From the IMG/VR virus record IMGVR_UViG_3300030055_000357, positions 1 through 30,307 of that record: a DNA stretch of 30,307 nt, one strand, 5' to 3'. Of the stretch, positions 1-6,941 are shown piece after piece. The position numbers were made by a program, and so were the translations under genes. How positions within the stretch are numbered: position 1 is the first letter of the stretch; the number at the start of each line of letters is the position of its first letter. This DNA comes from a virus. The notes below the pieces were generated by a model, which did not search any database, was not told the origin of the DNA, and was given only the letters and a program-made list of their open reading frames with translations.

Positions 1-831
1 GAAAAAGCTTCGTACCTCTTTTCGCTGTGCTTTCGTTAATTTAAATTGCACACCCTTTTCACCCAAGCATACCAATTTAGTGTAGATCACATACAAATCA
101 TCGGCATATCGGTCAAAGCAATCTTCATACGATTCACCCTCATCATCCTCATACTGATCCTCCCATTCGGGATTTGTCGTCACATACAAAACACCAAAGC
201 GACTGAACAACCCGTTTTCCGCATCCGTCATTAAATTCTTCAACTGTTTCGGAGTACCGCTCAACACCACAGACAAGCAAGGATAATCAATGTAAATATG
301 AATGCCTTCTCCCTTGTCATCCGACCCCACACGCATGAAGGTGATCGGCTCGTGATGCGCAGCCTTTCGTAACAAGTCAGAATACCCGCCGAAGTCCAAT
401 CGCAAGATCTTAGCCAACGTGTCACCTTCTGTCTCAAACATAATTCCACGTTGTGTTTCAGCAAATGTGCGTATAAAAGCCGAAGCACTTGAATCCGCAG
501 GGATATTGAATACCTTCAAAGGCGGCATCTGCTCCATGACATTCTCAGTTTCGCCTTTTGTTGATTTGCCTTTTTTCTCCTGTTTCTTCAGTTCCATTCG
601 TTTTCGATATTCATTTCGTGCCTCTTCCGATTCAGCCATCAACTTATCATGCACAGGTTTCACCAGTCGGGCACAAAATCGCATCATACCCTTTCCACTG
701 CCCGATTTAGCCAACACAAAGAATGATAAATTAGCTTCCATGCGGTGCTTACCATAACGCATGTAATAGTTCGGCAGTAAAGAACTGATCGTGGTAAGAA
801 CTAATATGTCAAAGGTGCAATGTTTTTTTAT
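1..831 (-). pseudogene. DUF3987-family protein, 3' fragment disrupted at its 5' side; also cut by the window edge
   Basis: The minus strand is open from 831 to base 1 and continues beyond the window. The reading contains a P-loop-like AKSGSGKG (about 670-705) and the DUF3987 hallmark LSVVLSGTPKQL followed by ENGLFSRF (about 190-265). Upstream of the first ATG (762) the same frame reads TISSLLPNYY, which resembles the conserved stretch before the P-loop in DUF3987 proteins, so translation of the intact gene should start well upstream. That upstream part is absent: an in-frame stop lies at 832-834. DUF3987 proteins are common on Bacteroidales chromosomes and mobile elements; their biochemical role is not established. 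Base composition here is visibly more G+C-rich than the rest of the window. I infer that this is chromosomal DNA split by integration of the element to its right. The alternative is a short gene starting at 762. Confidence 0.75.
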
Positions 832-855
832 TTATTTAACGAGTATGCGCCTGTA
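800..855. other. Putative left integration junction (attL)
   Basis: The conserved DUF3987 frame ends between about 805 and 831, composition changes from mixed to A+T-rich at the run of T at 822-828, and the first phage-like gene ends at 856. The exact crossover point and any core repeat cannot be fixed without the right end of the element. Confidence 0.45.
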
Positions 856-1317
856 TTAGCTCATTCTGCTCCATTTCCCGTCCGTCTTAACGAATTTCAT
901 AGCAAGTCCTGTCGGGATTTCTCTAATAAGTTTATCTGTTTTGCCATTATATTCGGCGGTGGTTCTATTGCAATATAGATTATGTATGGTGGCATTCTTG
1001 ATGATTTTGCCTGTATTATACCAATAAACGTAATCACCAAAGAAGTTTATGTAATAAGCATAGTTGCAATTGCCATCTTTTTTAGCCTGTAATAGGTTCT
1101 TTAGTTTCGTTTCTTCTATTATATGTGTAGAATAATTCATATACCTTATATCTCTACATTTAATTTCAGCGACTACTTTCTGTCCTTTATACTCAAAATA
1201 GTAATCTACAGGATTGTATTTATCTGTGGTTGGTTGCTGGTTTATTGCACCGTATTGATCTAAAAATGATTTTAATAGGGTTCGCCCTATTTGCTCTGAT
1301 TGACTGAATTTATCCAT
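856..1317 (-). CDS. PD-(D/E)XK-like nuclease, phage type
   Basis: This 153-residue protein probably cuts DNA. It contains a plausible PD-(D/E)XK active site: Asp38 in NPVDYYFEYKG, then Glu51 and Lys53 in VVAEIKCRD, with a strand-turn-strand between them and a glutamate in the N-terminal helix (Glu8). This is the layout of small Holliday-junction-resolvase-like and VRR-type nucleases encoded by phages. It is the last gene of a minus-strand operon behind the helicase-like gene and the small membrane peptide, which suggests a role in replication, recombination or DNA degradation. Its ATG (1317-1315) follows immediately after an inverted repeat (1318-1340) that could hide the translation start. 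It lies next to the inferred left end of the element. The assignment is from the motif pattern only; the specific family is uncertain. Confidence 0.6.
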   Translation of the reverse strand: MDKFSQSEQIGRTLLKSFLDQYGAINQQPTTDKYNPVDYYFEYKGQKVVAEIKCRDIRYMNYSTHIIEETKLKNLLQAKKDGNCNYAYYINFFGDYVYWYNTGKIIKNATIHNLYCNRTTAEYNGKTDKLIREIPTGLAMKFVKTDGKWSRMS

Positions 1318-1398
1318 TAGGCTGAATTAGATTCAGCCTATAAATCATTCACATTAGTATTGTTCCTCTTACATAATCATAGCCATTATTTATAGGCT
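1318..1398 (-). promoter_or_regulatory. Alternative RNA hairpins in front of the nuclease start codon
   Basis: Reading the minus strand, AGCCTATAAAT (1398-1388) can pair perfectly over 11 bases with ATTTATAGGCT (1345-1335). Part of that second arm, TAGGCTGAAT (1340-1331), can instead pair perfectly over 10 bases with ATTCAGCCTA (1327-1318), with a 3-base loop, directly against the ATG at 1317. The two helices share 1335-1340 and cannot form together. The loop of the larger hairpin contains a possible five-codon leader ORF, ATG GCT ATG ATT ATG TAA (1386-1369). The pairing is exact in the sequence; a regulatory function is inferred. The inner palindrome could instead be a protein-binding operator. 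Confidence 0.5.
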
Positions 1399-1407
1399 AA
1401 GGATTGT

Positions 1408-1557
1408 TTATTTATTTGAATTTGCCGTATTTATTACTTTGATGAAGAACATAATACGTTTCTTTAATCTCTTTGTATTATCTGAATTGTACGTTAATAC
1501 CTTCTGAAGGAATATTGTTTCAAGGATTATTATAAGTATTAGAATTAGTGTTACCAT
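1408..1557 (-). CDS. Small membrane peptide, 49 residues, coupled to the helicase-like gene
   Basis: The ATG at 1557-1555 overlaps the TAA stop of the upstream helicase-like gene (1559-1557) as TAATG, the arrangement used for translational coupling elsewhere in this window (for example at 9794 and 13006). The predicted peptide starts MVTLILILIIILETIFLQK, a single strongly hydrophobic segment at residues 2-17, followed by a lysine- and asparagine-rich tail ending in NTANSNK. It is open for 49 codons to a TAA at 1410-1408. I recognise no family. It could be a small membrane anchor or regulator for the neighbouring helicase or nuclease, or a chance ORF in A+T-rich DNA; the stop-start overlap is the main reason to call it. 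Confidence 0.5.
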   Translation of the reverse strand: MVTLILILIIILETIFLQKVLTYNSDNTKRLKKRIMFFIKVINTANSNK

Positions 1558-3353
1558 TATTCGGTTGTTTTGAAAATTATATTGCATCTGTATATGTTAT
1601 AGCCGTTTATCTTTTTGCCATCTACTCTTTTACTGGTAGGTTCACAATCAAACCATTTAGTAATATCAGTGGCTTTTGGTGTATCTTTAATGTCTAATTG
1701 ATCATATGTTGTTCTAATAAGTTGTTTAGCGTCTTTATTGGAAATGAATTCACCAGACTTTATATCTTTTTCTAGTATGATTGCAATTTTTGAATCTATG
1801 TTTTTGTTTTGATCTATGGCAATTAATTCCGCTTTTACATCCTTTACTGTATATCGGAGTTTTCTGACTTTTTCAACACCTAATTTATGGAATGCTGGAA
1901 TAACTAGTGGTTGTATTTCCGCTATCTTCTTTTCATCAAACAAACTAAGTGAAGTTTTCATTTCAGCATATTTTAGAAACGCATCTTTGAATGATAATTT
2001 GCTGCTGATCTTTCTATCTATGTCTTCATCTACTTTTTCCCAGTTAACATCAGTTGTTGCTATTCCATTATTGTTATAGGCTTTAGATATTGCCAATCCA
2101 GAACTATATATTTCTTTATTCAGTTTGTAATTGTACAATTCAAGTTTTGGCAGTATATCATTGACATTGAACAAATCATTTGTACTGTCATAGCTCATAT
2201 ACATAGAATTTAATCTGCTTTTGAGATCAGTTCTGAGTTTGTCCTTTACATTCTCTGGTGCATTGTTGAAGTAATCTGCTGTATCTTTTGCATCCTTTAT
2301 TCCTTTGGTTGTTTTAGCTGCAATTTCTTCATAGGATACATCTAAATTCAGTTTTCTAAGTGTTGTATTATATATGTGTATTATTTTATTCCTGAAAGGA
2401 TTATCTAATGATCTGATTCTACCTGCAATCTGTGGAATATCTGTATCTATACTGGCTAATGTATGTGGATTAGATGCAGAACTAACAACGAAACACATCC
2501 CTGTTTGTGAAAAGTAATCTACACCTTCAAATGATTTAGATGTAATGAAATTAAACATCTTATTATCAGTATTTGAATTGCTAATCTCATATCCATCTAA
2601 CTTTTTCCTATTCTTATCATTATCTGCACATATTATGCGAACTTCATCATTACTAAGTTTGCAATGATCTAAGATTGCCTTAATATCAGTAACAGAATTG
2701 ATAAAGAAAAATGCTTCATAGCTTTTAATCCCGTCTATTGTTATGTAGCCGTCCATTTTATAGGCATTAATGATGTTGGCTGCTTTGACAAACGGTTTAT
2801 TCGTCTGTTCCAACTTTACTTTTAAGGTGTCTGTATGGTTCCAATTAGCTACTATTTCCGGAATCGCATCCAATAATGCAGGTTTAAATTCGACACTAAT
2901 AGGCGTTGCTGACATAAAACAATATGATTTATAAGCCTTAAAACTATTCAATACACCATCAATGGCTTCATCTCTATAAGAGTATGCTTTAAGAAGTGAA
3001 TGATATTCATCAATCAGCAATCGATATTCAGCAGGATTGATATATTCAGCCAACTTTGGCAATTTGTCGTAAGTGCACATTATCTTTTTTACGCCATCTT
3101 TAGCTATATAATCTTTTAGTTGTTGTTTAAGTTTCACATCAAATTTGCCGTATAAACCAAAGATATTCTTTGTTGAGGCGCACTTGTTTACAATTAGTTC
3201 GGTGGTTGGTACTGCAATGACATAATTTTGATCATTATTTAGTACAATAGTTGTACCGCCACAGCCTGTAATAACTTTGTTGAAAATGCAATTGTAAGGT
3301 AAATCTGGGAGATGCAAAAATCCATCATTTGAGTTGATGTTTAGTTTTTCCAT
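1557..3353 (-). CDS. SF2 helicase-like ATPase, phage replication type
   Basis: This 598-residue protein carries the SF2 motifs in order. They are a P-loop-like ITGCGGTT (about 28-35), a DEYH Walker B box (115-118), SATP motif III (148-151), a motif V-like TSKSFEGVDYF (271-281) and motif VI QIAGRIRS (308-315) with the arginine finger. The C-terminal 270 residues are unassigned and charged. The P-loop lacks the usual lysine: GCGGTT stands where GxGKT is expected. Lysine-less P-loops of this style occur, as I recall, in helicase-like proteins of Bacteroidetes phages, so the protein is probably active rather than dead, but this needs testing. It heads a minus-strand operon with a membrane peptide and a nuclease and probably unwinds or remodels phage DNA. 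The ATG at 3353 is the first in frame and gives a complete motif I. Confidence 0.75.
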   Translation of the reverse strand: MEKLNINSNDGFLHLPDLPYNCIFNKVITGCGGTTIVLNNDQNYVIAVPTTELIVNKCASTKNIFGLYGKFDVKLKQQLKDYIAKDGVKKIMCTYDKLPKLAEYINPAEYRLLIDEYHSLLKAYSYRDEAIDGVLNSFKAYKSYCFMSATPISVEFKPALLDAIPEIVANWNHTDTLKVKLEQTNKPFVKAANIINAYKMDGYITIDGIKSYEAFFFINSVTDIKAILDHCKLSNDEVRIICADNDKNRKKLDGYEISNSNTDNKMFNFITSKSFEGVDYFSQTGMCFVVSSASNPHTLASIDTDIPQIAGRIRSLDNPFRNKIIHIYNTTLRKLNLDVSYEEIAAKTTKGIKDAKDTADYFNNAPENVKDKLRTDLKSRLNSMYMSYDSTNDLFNVNDILPKLELYNYKLNKEIYSSGLAISKAYNNNGIATTDVNWEKVDEDIDRKISSKLSFKDAFLKYAEMKTSLSLFDEKKIAEIQPLVIPAFHKLGVEKVRKLRYTVKDVKAELIAIDQNKNIDSKIAIILEKDIKSGEFISNKDAKQLIRTTYDQLDIKDTPKATDITKWFDCEPTSKRVDGKKINGYNIYRCNIIFKTTE

Positions 3354-3447
3354 TTGTTTTTATTTTTCATTCTGAGTTTTGAGATTGAGATAGTGGAATA
3401 TTTTATTCTTATATCTTATAGGTATTATTTGTAAAAAAAAATTCCAC

Positions 3448-3480
3448 TTGAAATCAAAATAAAACCAGATTCAAGTCTGG
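3448..3480. promoter_or_regulatory. Dyad symmetry in the divergent intergenic region
   Basis: CCAGA (3465-3469) and TCTGG (3476-3480) form a short perfect hairpin. ACTTGAAATC further left is an imperfect inverse of GATTCAAGT inside it. The region lies between the divergent helicase-like gene and the pentapeptide gene, so it may be an operator. Apart from this and the promoter at 3560-3590, I see nothing clear in 3354-3607. Confidence 0.25.
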
Positions 3481-3559
3481 CTCTATTTTTAATAACTGTG
3501 ATTGTTAGTAGCAAATTCAGTATAATATGTCGGATTTTGACAAATTCTATACCTCTTAT

Positions 3560-3590
3560 TTTGATAGTATAAAGATAATGAATAGTTTTG
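3560..3590 (+). promoter_or_regulatory. Bacteroidetes-type promoter for the pentapeptide-repeat gene
   Basis: TTTG (3560-3563), a spacer of 19 bases, then TAGTTTTG (3583-3590) matches the -33 TTTG and -7 TAnnTTTG consensus of the Bacteroidetes primary sigma factor. Transcription would start near 3597, leaving a leader of only about ten bases before the ATG at 3608. Confidence 0.7.
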
Positions 3591-3607
3591 GGTAAAAATA
3601 CTGAATT

Positions 3608-4720
3608 ATGGGAAAACTAAGGATCTGGTATATAGATAGTGCTCTACCTAATATAACGAGATGTTGGGCGTTTATAGTTAAAAATATATGGAGAATAATA
3701 GTATCTGTTGTGGTAATAATACTTATTCTTGTATGTTGTGATTACGAAGACATAGCCAATTTCTTTTTTGACAAAAATCCCAATGGAGAATTTTTTAAAG
3801 TACTTTTATCTATAGCTGGCGGTGCAGGCGTATTCTATGGATTATGGATAAATCAGCAACGGATTAGGGAACAAAATAGGCAAAATAACATTGTTCAAAA
3901 CAGTAATTTTGATAAAAGATTTAGTGATGCAGTAGGCTATTTAGGTAGTGATAATTCAACAACAGTTTTAGGTGGTATTCATACTTTGCATCAATTAGCC
4001 AAAGAGGATAACAGATATAGATCTATTGTAGCTGATTTATTGTGCAGTTATTTACGGGAAAAAGATGAAATATTATATAAAAAAGATAAAAAGCGTCAAA
4101 GAGATAGAACTGTAATACAAAATGAACAGGGAGGAACTTTTGGCAGAATAAAAACGCCGCCAATTATTATGCAAACAATAGTTGATATATTGTTTAATAA
4201 TGAAGATTCTGCTTTTGAAAATGAAACTCTAAATTTATCTGGTACTCACTTGAAGGATGTAAAATTTAATGGAGATGTAAAGAATTGTAATTTCAGGTTT
4301 GCAGTATTAGAGAATTGTGGATTTAGAGCGAAGGTCTATAATAGTGATTTTGAACATATTCAACTTATTAATTGCCATTTTTATTCACGTATTTATTCTT
4401 GCAAATTTAATTACTCATCTATTGATGAATGTAACTTTGGCAAATTGAAGGATAAATTAAAATCTATAAACGATTCCTACTTTAATAATTCTGTGATTAA
4501 AAATACTAATTTTTATACATATTCTTTTGAATTAGTCAATTTTTGCACTCCATCATTGCATTCCGTTCATTTTTATGTTGATAGAATGAAGTTTTGTAGA
4601 TTTGATTTTTTAGTTTGTGAAGATGTATATTTTGACGATACTACATTTGAGAGTACAACTATTTTAAATGATTTTGATCAGGTTCACTATGTGAATTGTG
4701 TTAATGTACCCAAATCGTAA
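3608..4720 (+). CDS. Membrane-anchored pentapeptide-repeat-like protein, candidate defence effector or sensor
   Basis: This 370-residue protein has hydrophobic helices at about 28-44 and 62-80, a polar helical stretch after them, and the block FDKRFSDAVGYLGSD (101-115) with LGGIHTLHQLAKED and VADLLCSYLRE (about 121-151). That block resembles a helical module found between membrane anchors and pentapeptide repeats in many bacterial proteins. From about 208 onward the sequence shows degenerate five-residue periodicity (LSGTHLKDVKF, NCNFRF, NCGFRA, NSDFEH, NCHFYS, SCKFNYS), expected to form a right-handed beta-helix. The molecular role of such proteins is generally unknown. It has its own promoter and is followed 71 bases later by a TIR-like gene on the same strand. 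I infer a two-gene defence module with a membrane-bound and a soluble component. The repeats are rich in asparagine, cysteine and phenylalanine and depart from the canonical A(D/N)LXX pattern. Confidence 0.65.
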   Translation: MGKLRIWYIDSALPNITRCWAFIVKNIWRIIVSVVVIILILVCCDYEDIANFFFDKNPNGEFFKVLLSIAGGAGVFYGLWINQQRIREQNRQNNIVQNSNFDKRFSDAVGYLGSDNSTTVLGGIHTLHQLAKEDNRYRSIVADLLCSYLREKDEILYKKDKKRQRDRTVIQNEQGGTFGRIKTPPIIMQTIVDILFNNEDSAFENETLNLSGTHLKDVKFNGDVKNCNFRFAVLENCGFRAKVYNSDFEHIQLINCHFYSRIYSCKFNYSSIDECNFGKLKDKLKSINDSYFNNSVIKNTNFYTYSFELVNFCTPSLHSVHFYVDRMKFCRFDFLVCEDVYFDDTTFESTTILNDFDQVHYVNCVNVPKS

Positions 4721-4759
4721 AATATCTTCCTAAAAATACATCATTACAATAATTATTTC

Positions 4760-4767
4760 TAATTTTG
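4760..4767 (+). promoter_or_regulatory. Promoter -7 box for the TIR-like gene
   Basis: TAATTTTG fits TAnnTTTG exactly; no convincing -33 box is present. It overlaps the in-frame TTG at 4765 that could be mistaken for a start codon, which favours the ATG at 4792 as the true start. Confidence 0.5.
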
Positions 4768-4791
4768 AAATCGAAACAAATAAATCACGCT

Positions 4792-5613
4792 ATGAGTACA
4801 GATAATAATGACAAGAAAGACACCAGTAAAGTTGAGGATAAATCTGAAAAAGAATGTTTTGTAATAATGCCTATTAGCGATACTGCTGGATATGATATTG
4901 GGCATTTTAATAGAGTATTTAAACACTTAATTGAACCCGCTTGTAAAAAGGCTGGATTTAAAGCCGTAAGAGCTGATCAGACTTCTAAATCAAACCTTAT
5001 TGTTCTTGATATTTTGAAAAAGATAATGGGCTCAGAAATGGTTTTATGTGATTTGAGTTCCAATAATCCTAATGTTTTATATGAACTAGGAATAAGGCAG
5101 GCTTTTGATAAGAAAACCGTATTAATTAAGGATAAGAAAACCTCAAAAATATTTGATATTGATGGCATAAGAAGATGTGAATATGATGAAAGTTTAAGAA
5201 TTGATACTGTAGAGGTTGAGATAGCAGGAATCGCAACGACATTAACAGAGACTTATGATAATAAGCAAAAAGATGGTAATTCATTAATTCAATTATTAGG
5301 GATTACTCCAGCTTCTACACCTAAGGATGTTCCTTTGTCCGTAGATACTAGTGTTTTATTAAATGCTATAAATGGAATTTCTTCTAAATTAGAAGATATT
5401 ACACATCAAAAGAACAGAGATCTATATGATCCTGAAATCAAAATTGGATCTTTATTGGCATATAAAGATGATCCAGAATTTCCGATTGGGGAAGTTATTA
5501 AAATTACGCCAAAAGAGTTGGTTATGAAAAATAATGAAGGGGAGAATAAATATATTTCAAGAAGTAGTTCTGATATAATTCTTTCTCCTATAATAACAGT
5601 AGGATACTTATAG
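4792..5613 (+). CDS. TIR / nucleoside-deoxyribosyltransferase-like protein, candidate NADase or nucleotide-signal enzyme
   Basis: The 273-residue protein (from ATG 4792) has CFVIMPISD (22-30) as the first beta strand and loop, a helix with LIEPACKKAGF (46-56), and the block CDLSSNNPNVLYELG (86-100), whose Glu98 occupies the position of the catalytic glutamate in TIR and nucleoside 2-deoxyribosyltransferase folds. Proteins with this signature often appear in bacterial defence loci, where related TIR domains cleave NAD. After about residue 190 there is a separate region ending in a beta-rich piece (GSLLAYKDDPEF, then GEVIKITPKELVMKN) that resembles a small SH3-like barrel and could bind a ligand or partner. 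An in-frame TTG at 4765 would add nine residues but lies inside a promoter box, so I reject it. The substrate is not known. The neighbouring membrane pentapeptide protein is the likely partner. Confidence 0.7.
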   Translation: MSTDNNDKKDTSKVEDKSEKECFVIMPISDTAGYDIGHFNRVFKHLIEPACKKAGFKAVRADQTSKSNLIVLDILKKIMGSEMVLCDLSSNNPNVLYELGIRQAFDKKTVLIKDKKTSKIFDIDGIRRCEYDESLRIDTVEVEIAGIATTLTETYDNKQKDGNSLIQLLGITPASTPKDVPLSVDTSVLLNAINGISSKLEDITHQKNRDLYDPEIKIGSLLAYKDDPEFPIGEVIKITPKELVMKNNEGENKYISRSSSDIILSPIITVGYL

Positions 5614-5630
5614 CAGACATTCAATATAAT

Positions 5631-5660
5631 GGCATTGTCCACAATTTTATGGACAATGCC
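5631..5660. terminator. Hairpin between convergent genes, probable terminator
   Basis: GGCATTGTCCA (5631-5641) and TGGACAATGCC (5650-5660) form a perfect 11-base stem with an 8-base loop, placed between the TIR-like gene and the convergent gene ending at 5678. There is no long T run, so its strength is uncertain. Confidence 0.6.
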
Positions 5661-5677
5661 GATTTGAAGTCAGTGAT

Positions 5678-6001
5678 TTATTCCATCTTTATTTCTTGCT
5701 CACGGTACATCCGCTTAGCACGATTAATAAAATCTGAAAGATCACTTTCACAATAGAGCAAGACGCAAATTAGATGATTGATTAGATCTTCATTTTTTTT
5801 CATTTTTACTAAGTTTCTAGTAAATTCTTTTTTGTATTCGTCTGGAATACTTTGCATTGAAAAAATGCTTTCTAATTCAGCCTTTTTGTTTTCAGTGAGA
5901 ATACTTTGTAATAAATCACTGTTCCCTAATTCTATATTGCTATTATTTAGCAATTCCACGAAGTCATCTAAGTCTTCGTCTGTAAAAAAATTGTTTATCA
6001 T
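5678..6001 (-). CDS. Small acidic helical protein, unknown function
   Basis: I do not recognise this 107-residue protein. It is predicted almost entirely helical, begins MINNFFTDEDLDDFVELL with a strongly acidic first 20 residues, and ends with a charged helix (RAKRMYREQEIKME). It is the last gene of a minus-strand group headed by a ribbon-helix-helix protein; the gap of 65 bases from the HNH gene contains a small hairpin and an A+T palindrome (6011-6024, ATTTATATATAAAT), so it may be transcribed separately. It could be a packaging, regulatory or counter-defence protein; nothing in the sequence decides. Confidence 0.55.
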   Translation of the reverse strand: MINNFFTDEDLDDFVELLNNSNIELGNSDLLQSILTENKKAELESIFSMQSIPDEYKKEFTRNLVKMKKNEDLINHLICVLLYCESDLSDFINRAKRMYREQEIKME

Positions 6002-6049
6002 TTTATTTGTATTTATATATAAATATGGCGATAATTATTTTTTTTAAAG

Positions 6050-6070
6050 AAAAGTTGAATTTATTTTCAA
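6050..6070 (-). terminator. Weak hairpin at the end of the HNH gene
   Basis: On the minus strand TTGAA and TTCAA flank a short A+T loop directly at the HNH stop codon and are followed by a T-rich stretch. The stem has only about five base pairs. Confidence 0.3.
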
Positions 6071-6354
6071 TTATGTGCTTTTTGATGGCACTCTTTGCAG
6101 ACAGAAAGAAGATTAGCAAAATTGTATGCTTTTTCCAGTCTTTTTAATCCGTCATAGTTCATAAAACTATCTATGTGATGTATGTCTATGGCTGGGGTGA
6201 TGATACCTTTAGCTAGACATATTTCACATAGTGGACACTGCTGTAATTTTGCATCTCTGAGTTTACGCCATCTGGTATTGTTATATATCTTTTGGCGTTC
6301 TTCTTTTTTATTAGATTTAGTTTTTTGTTTTGTAGCTTTCTTCAGTGTTGGCAT
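6067..6354 (-). CDS. HNH endonuclease, phage type
   Basis: This 95-residue protein has a basic N-terminus (lysine-rich, residues 5-22), then NNTRWRKLRDAKL, a zinc-binding pair Cys43-Cys46, the HNH core DIHHIDSF (57-64), Asn81 and the second pair Cys86-Cys89 followed by His90. That is the complete zinc-stabilised HNH fold seen in small phage nucleases, many of which nick at the packaging site together with terminase. The unusual point is its place: it is on the strand opposite to the terminase genes and about 3 kb from them, in an operon with a ribbon-helix-helix protein. Its start overlaps the end of the preceding gene by 38 bases, which implies coupled translation. It may be a packaging nuclease or may act on host or competitor DNA. 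Confidence 0.8.
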   Translation of the reverse strand: MPTLKKATKQKTKSNKKEERQKIYNNTRWRKLRDAKLQQCPLCEICLAKGIITPAIDIHHIDSFMNYDGLKRLEKAYNFANLLSVCKECHQKAHN

Positions 6355-6775
6355 CTTCTAAGTATGTTTGACGTTTGTATAATTCTTTCTGATCCTGTTT
6401 AATCTGGAAGTTGACCATTTTAAGGCGGTAATCAATGTAATCTAAAATCTGCTGTTCATCTATTACAGATAATTCTTCCATTGCTTTTATAAGCGTTGTA
6501 TGAAAGGCATCTTCTGAGGTTTGACACATAGAGAGTTTTGATTTGTTCTTTACGTACTTAGAATATAAGGCGGTGTAATGTTTTTCTATTATCTGTGATA
6601 CGATTGGATTAATTGCCACCGATTTATTGTTGGTGTTTCTTATCTTAGGATCAGAATAAGTTTGTGGGCTGATTATTTGTTCTTCTGTGATGTGTAGTAA
6701 TTGGCAAGTAGCTTCTAATCCGTAATCGTAGATGTATTGTGTGATAATTTCTTTAGTTGGCTTTTGTTTCTTCAT
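6317..6775 (-). CDS. Unknown phage protein with helix-turn-helix-like N-terminus
   Basis: This 152-residue protein has no family I can name with confidence. Residues 8-34 (EIITQYIYDYGLEATCQLL, then HITEEQI) look like a helix-turn-helix. A central stretch SEDAFHTTLIKAMEEL (about 87-102) faintly resembles region 2 of sigma-70-like proteins, in which a conserved acidic/aromatic pair precedes a long helix. The C-terminus is a long charged helix (residues 108-150). It is overlapped at its start by the ribbon-helix-helix gene and at its end by the HNH gene, so the three are co-expressed. A transcription regulator or small-terminase-like adaptor would fit; both are inference. Confidence 0.5.
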   Translation of the reverse strand: MKKQKPTKEIITQYIYDYGLEATCQLLHITEEQIISPQTYSDPKIRNTNNKSVAINPIVSQIIEKHYTALYSKYVKNKSKLSMCQTSEDAFHTTLIKAMEELSVIDEQQILDYIDYRLKMVNFQIKQDQKELYKRQTYLEDANTEESYKTKN

Positions 6776-6941
6776 AGTATTTGTCTAGTAATGTGCTATT
6801 CTTATCAAAAAAATCTTTCAGGATCATCCTTACTAATTTGGCTTTATCTGTTTTGGTAGCCTGATGCAGAATATCAAGGCTTAGGTTAAGATCACCATCT
6901 AACCGTACTGTTATGCGTGCTGGCATAGAAGTTAATTTCAT
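6753..6941 (-). CDS. Ribbon-helix-helix (CopG/Arc-like) DNA-binding protein
   Basis: The 62-residue protein has the pattern of a ribbon-helix-helix repressor: a beta strand RITVRLDGDL (9-18), a first helix LSLDILHQAT (about 20-29) and a second helix KAKLVRMILKDFF (33-45). These proteins dimerise through the strand and bind operators in the major groove, usually as repressors of their own operon. It is the first gene of the minus-strand group and overlaps the next start by 23 bases. On the minus strand upstream, TACCTTTA differs by one base from the TAnnTTTG box. It may control this group and perhaps the divergent putAbiC-like genes that begin at 7069; the latter is inference from position. 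Confidence 0.65.
   Translation of the reverse strand: MKLTSMPARITVRLDGDLNLSLDILHQATKTDKAKLVRMILKDFFDKNSTLLDKYYEETKAN

Noticed and set aside
3527-3595. 22-codon ORF beginning MSDFDKFYTSYFDSIK, resembling the start of a sigma factor
   Set aside because: It stops after 22 codons and contains the promoter of the next gene; it is more likely chance or a small relic.
4765-4791. TTG start extending the TIR-like protein by nine residues
   Set aside because: The TTG is part of an exact TAnnTTTG promoter box and an ATG follows at 4792.
5631-5660. CRISPR or other repeat array
   Set aside because: It is a single hairpin without further copies or spacers; no array exists in the window.
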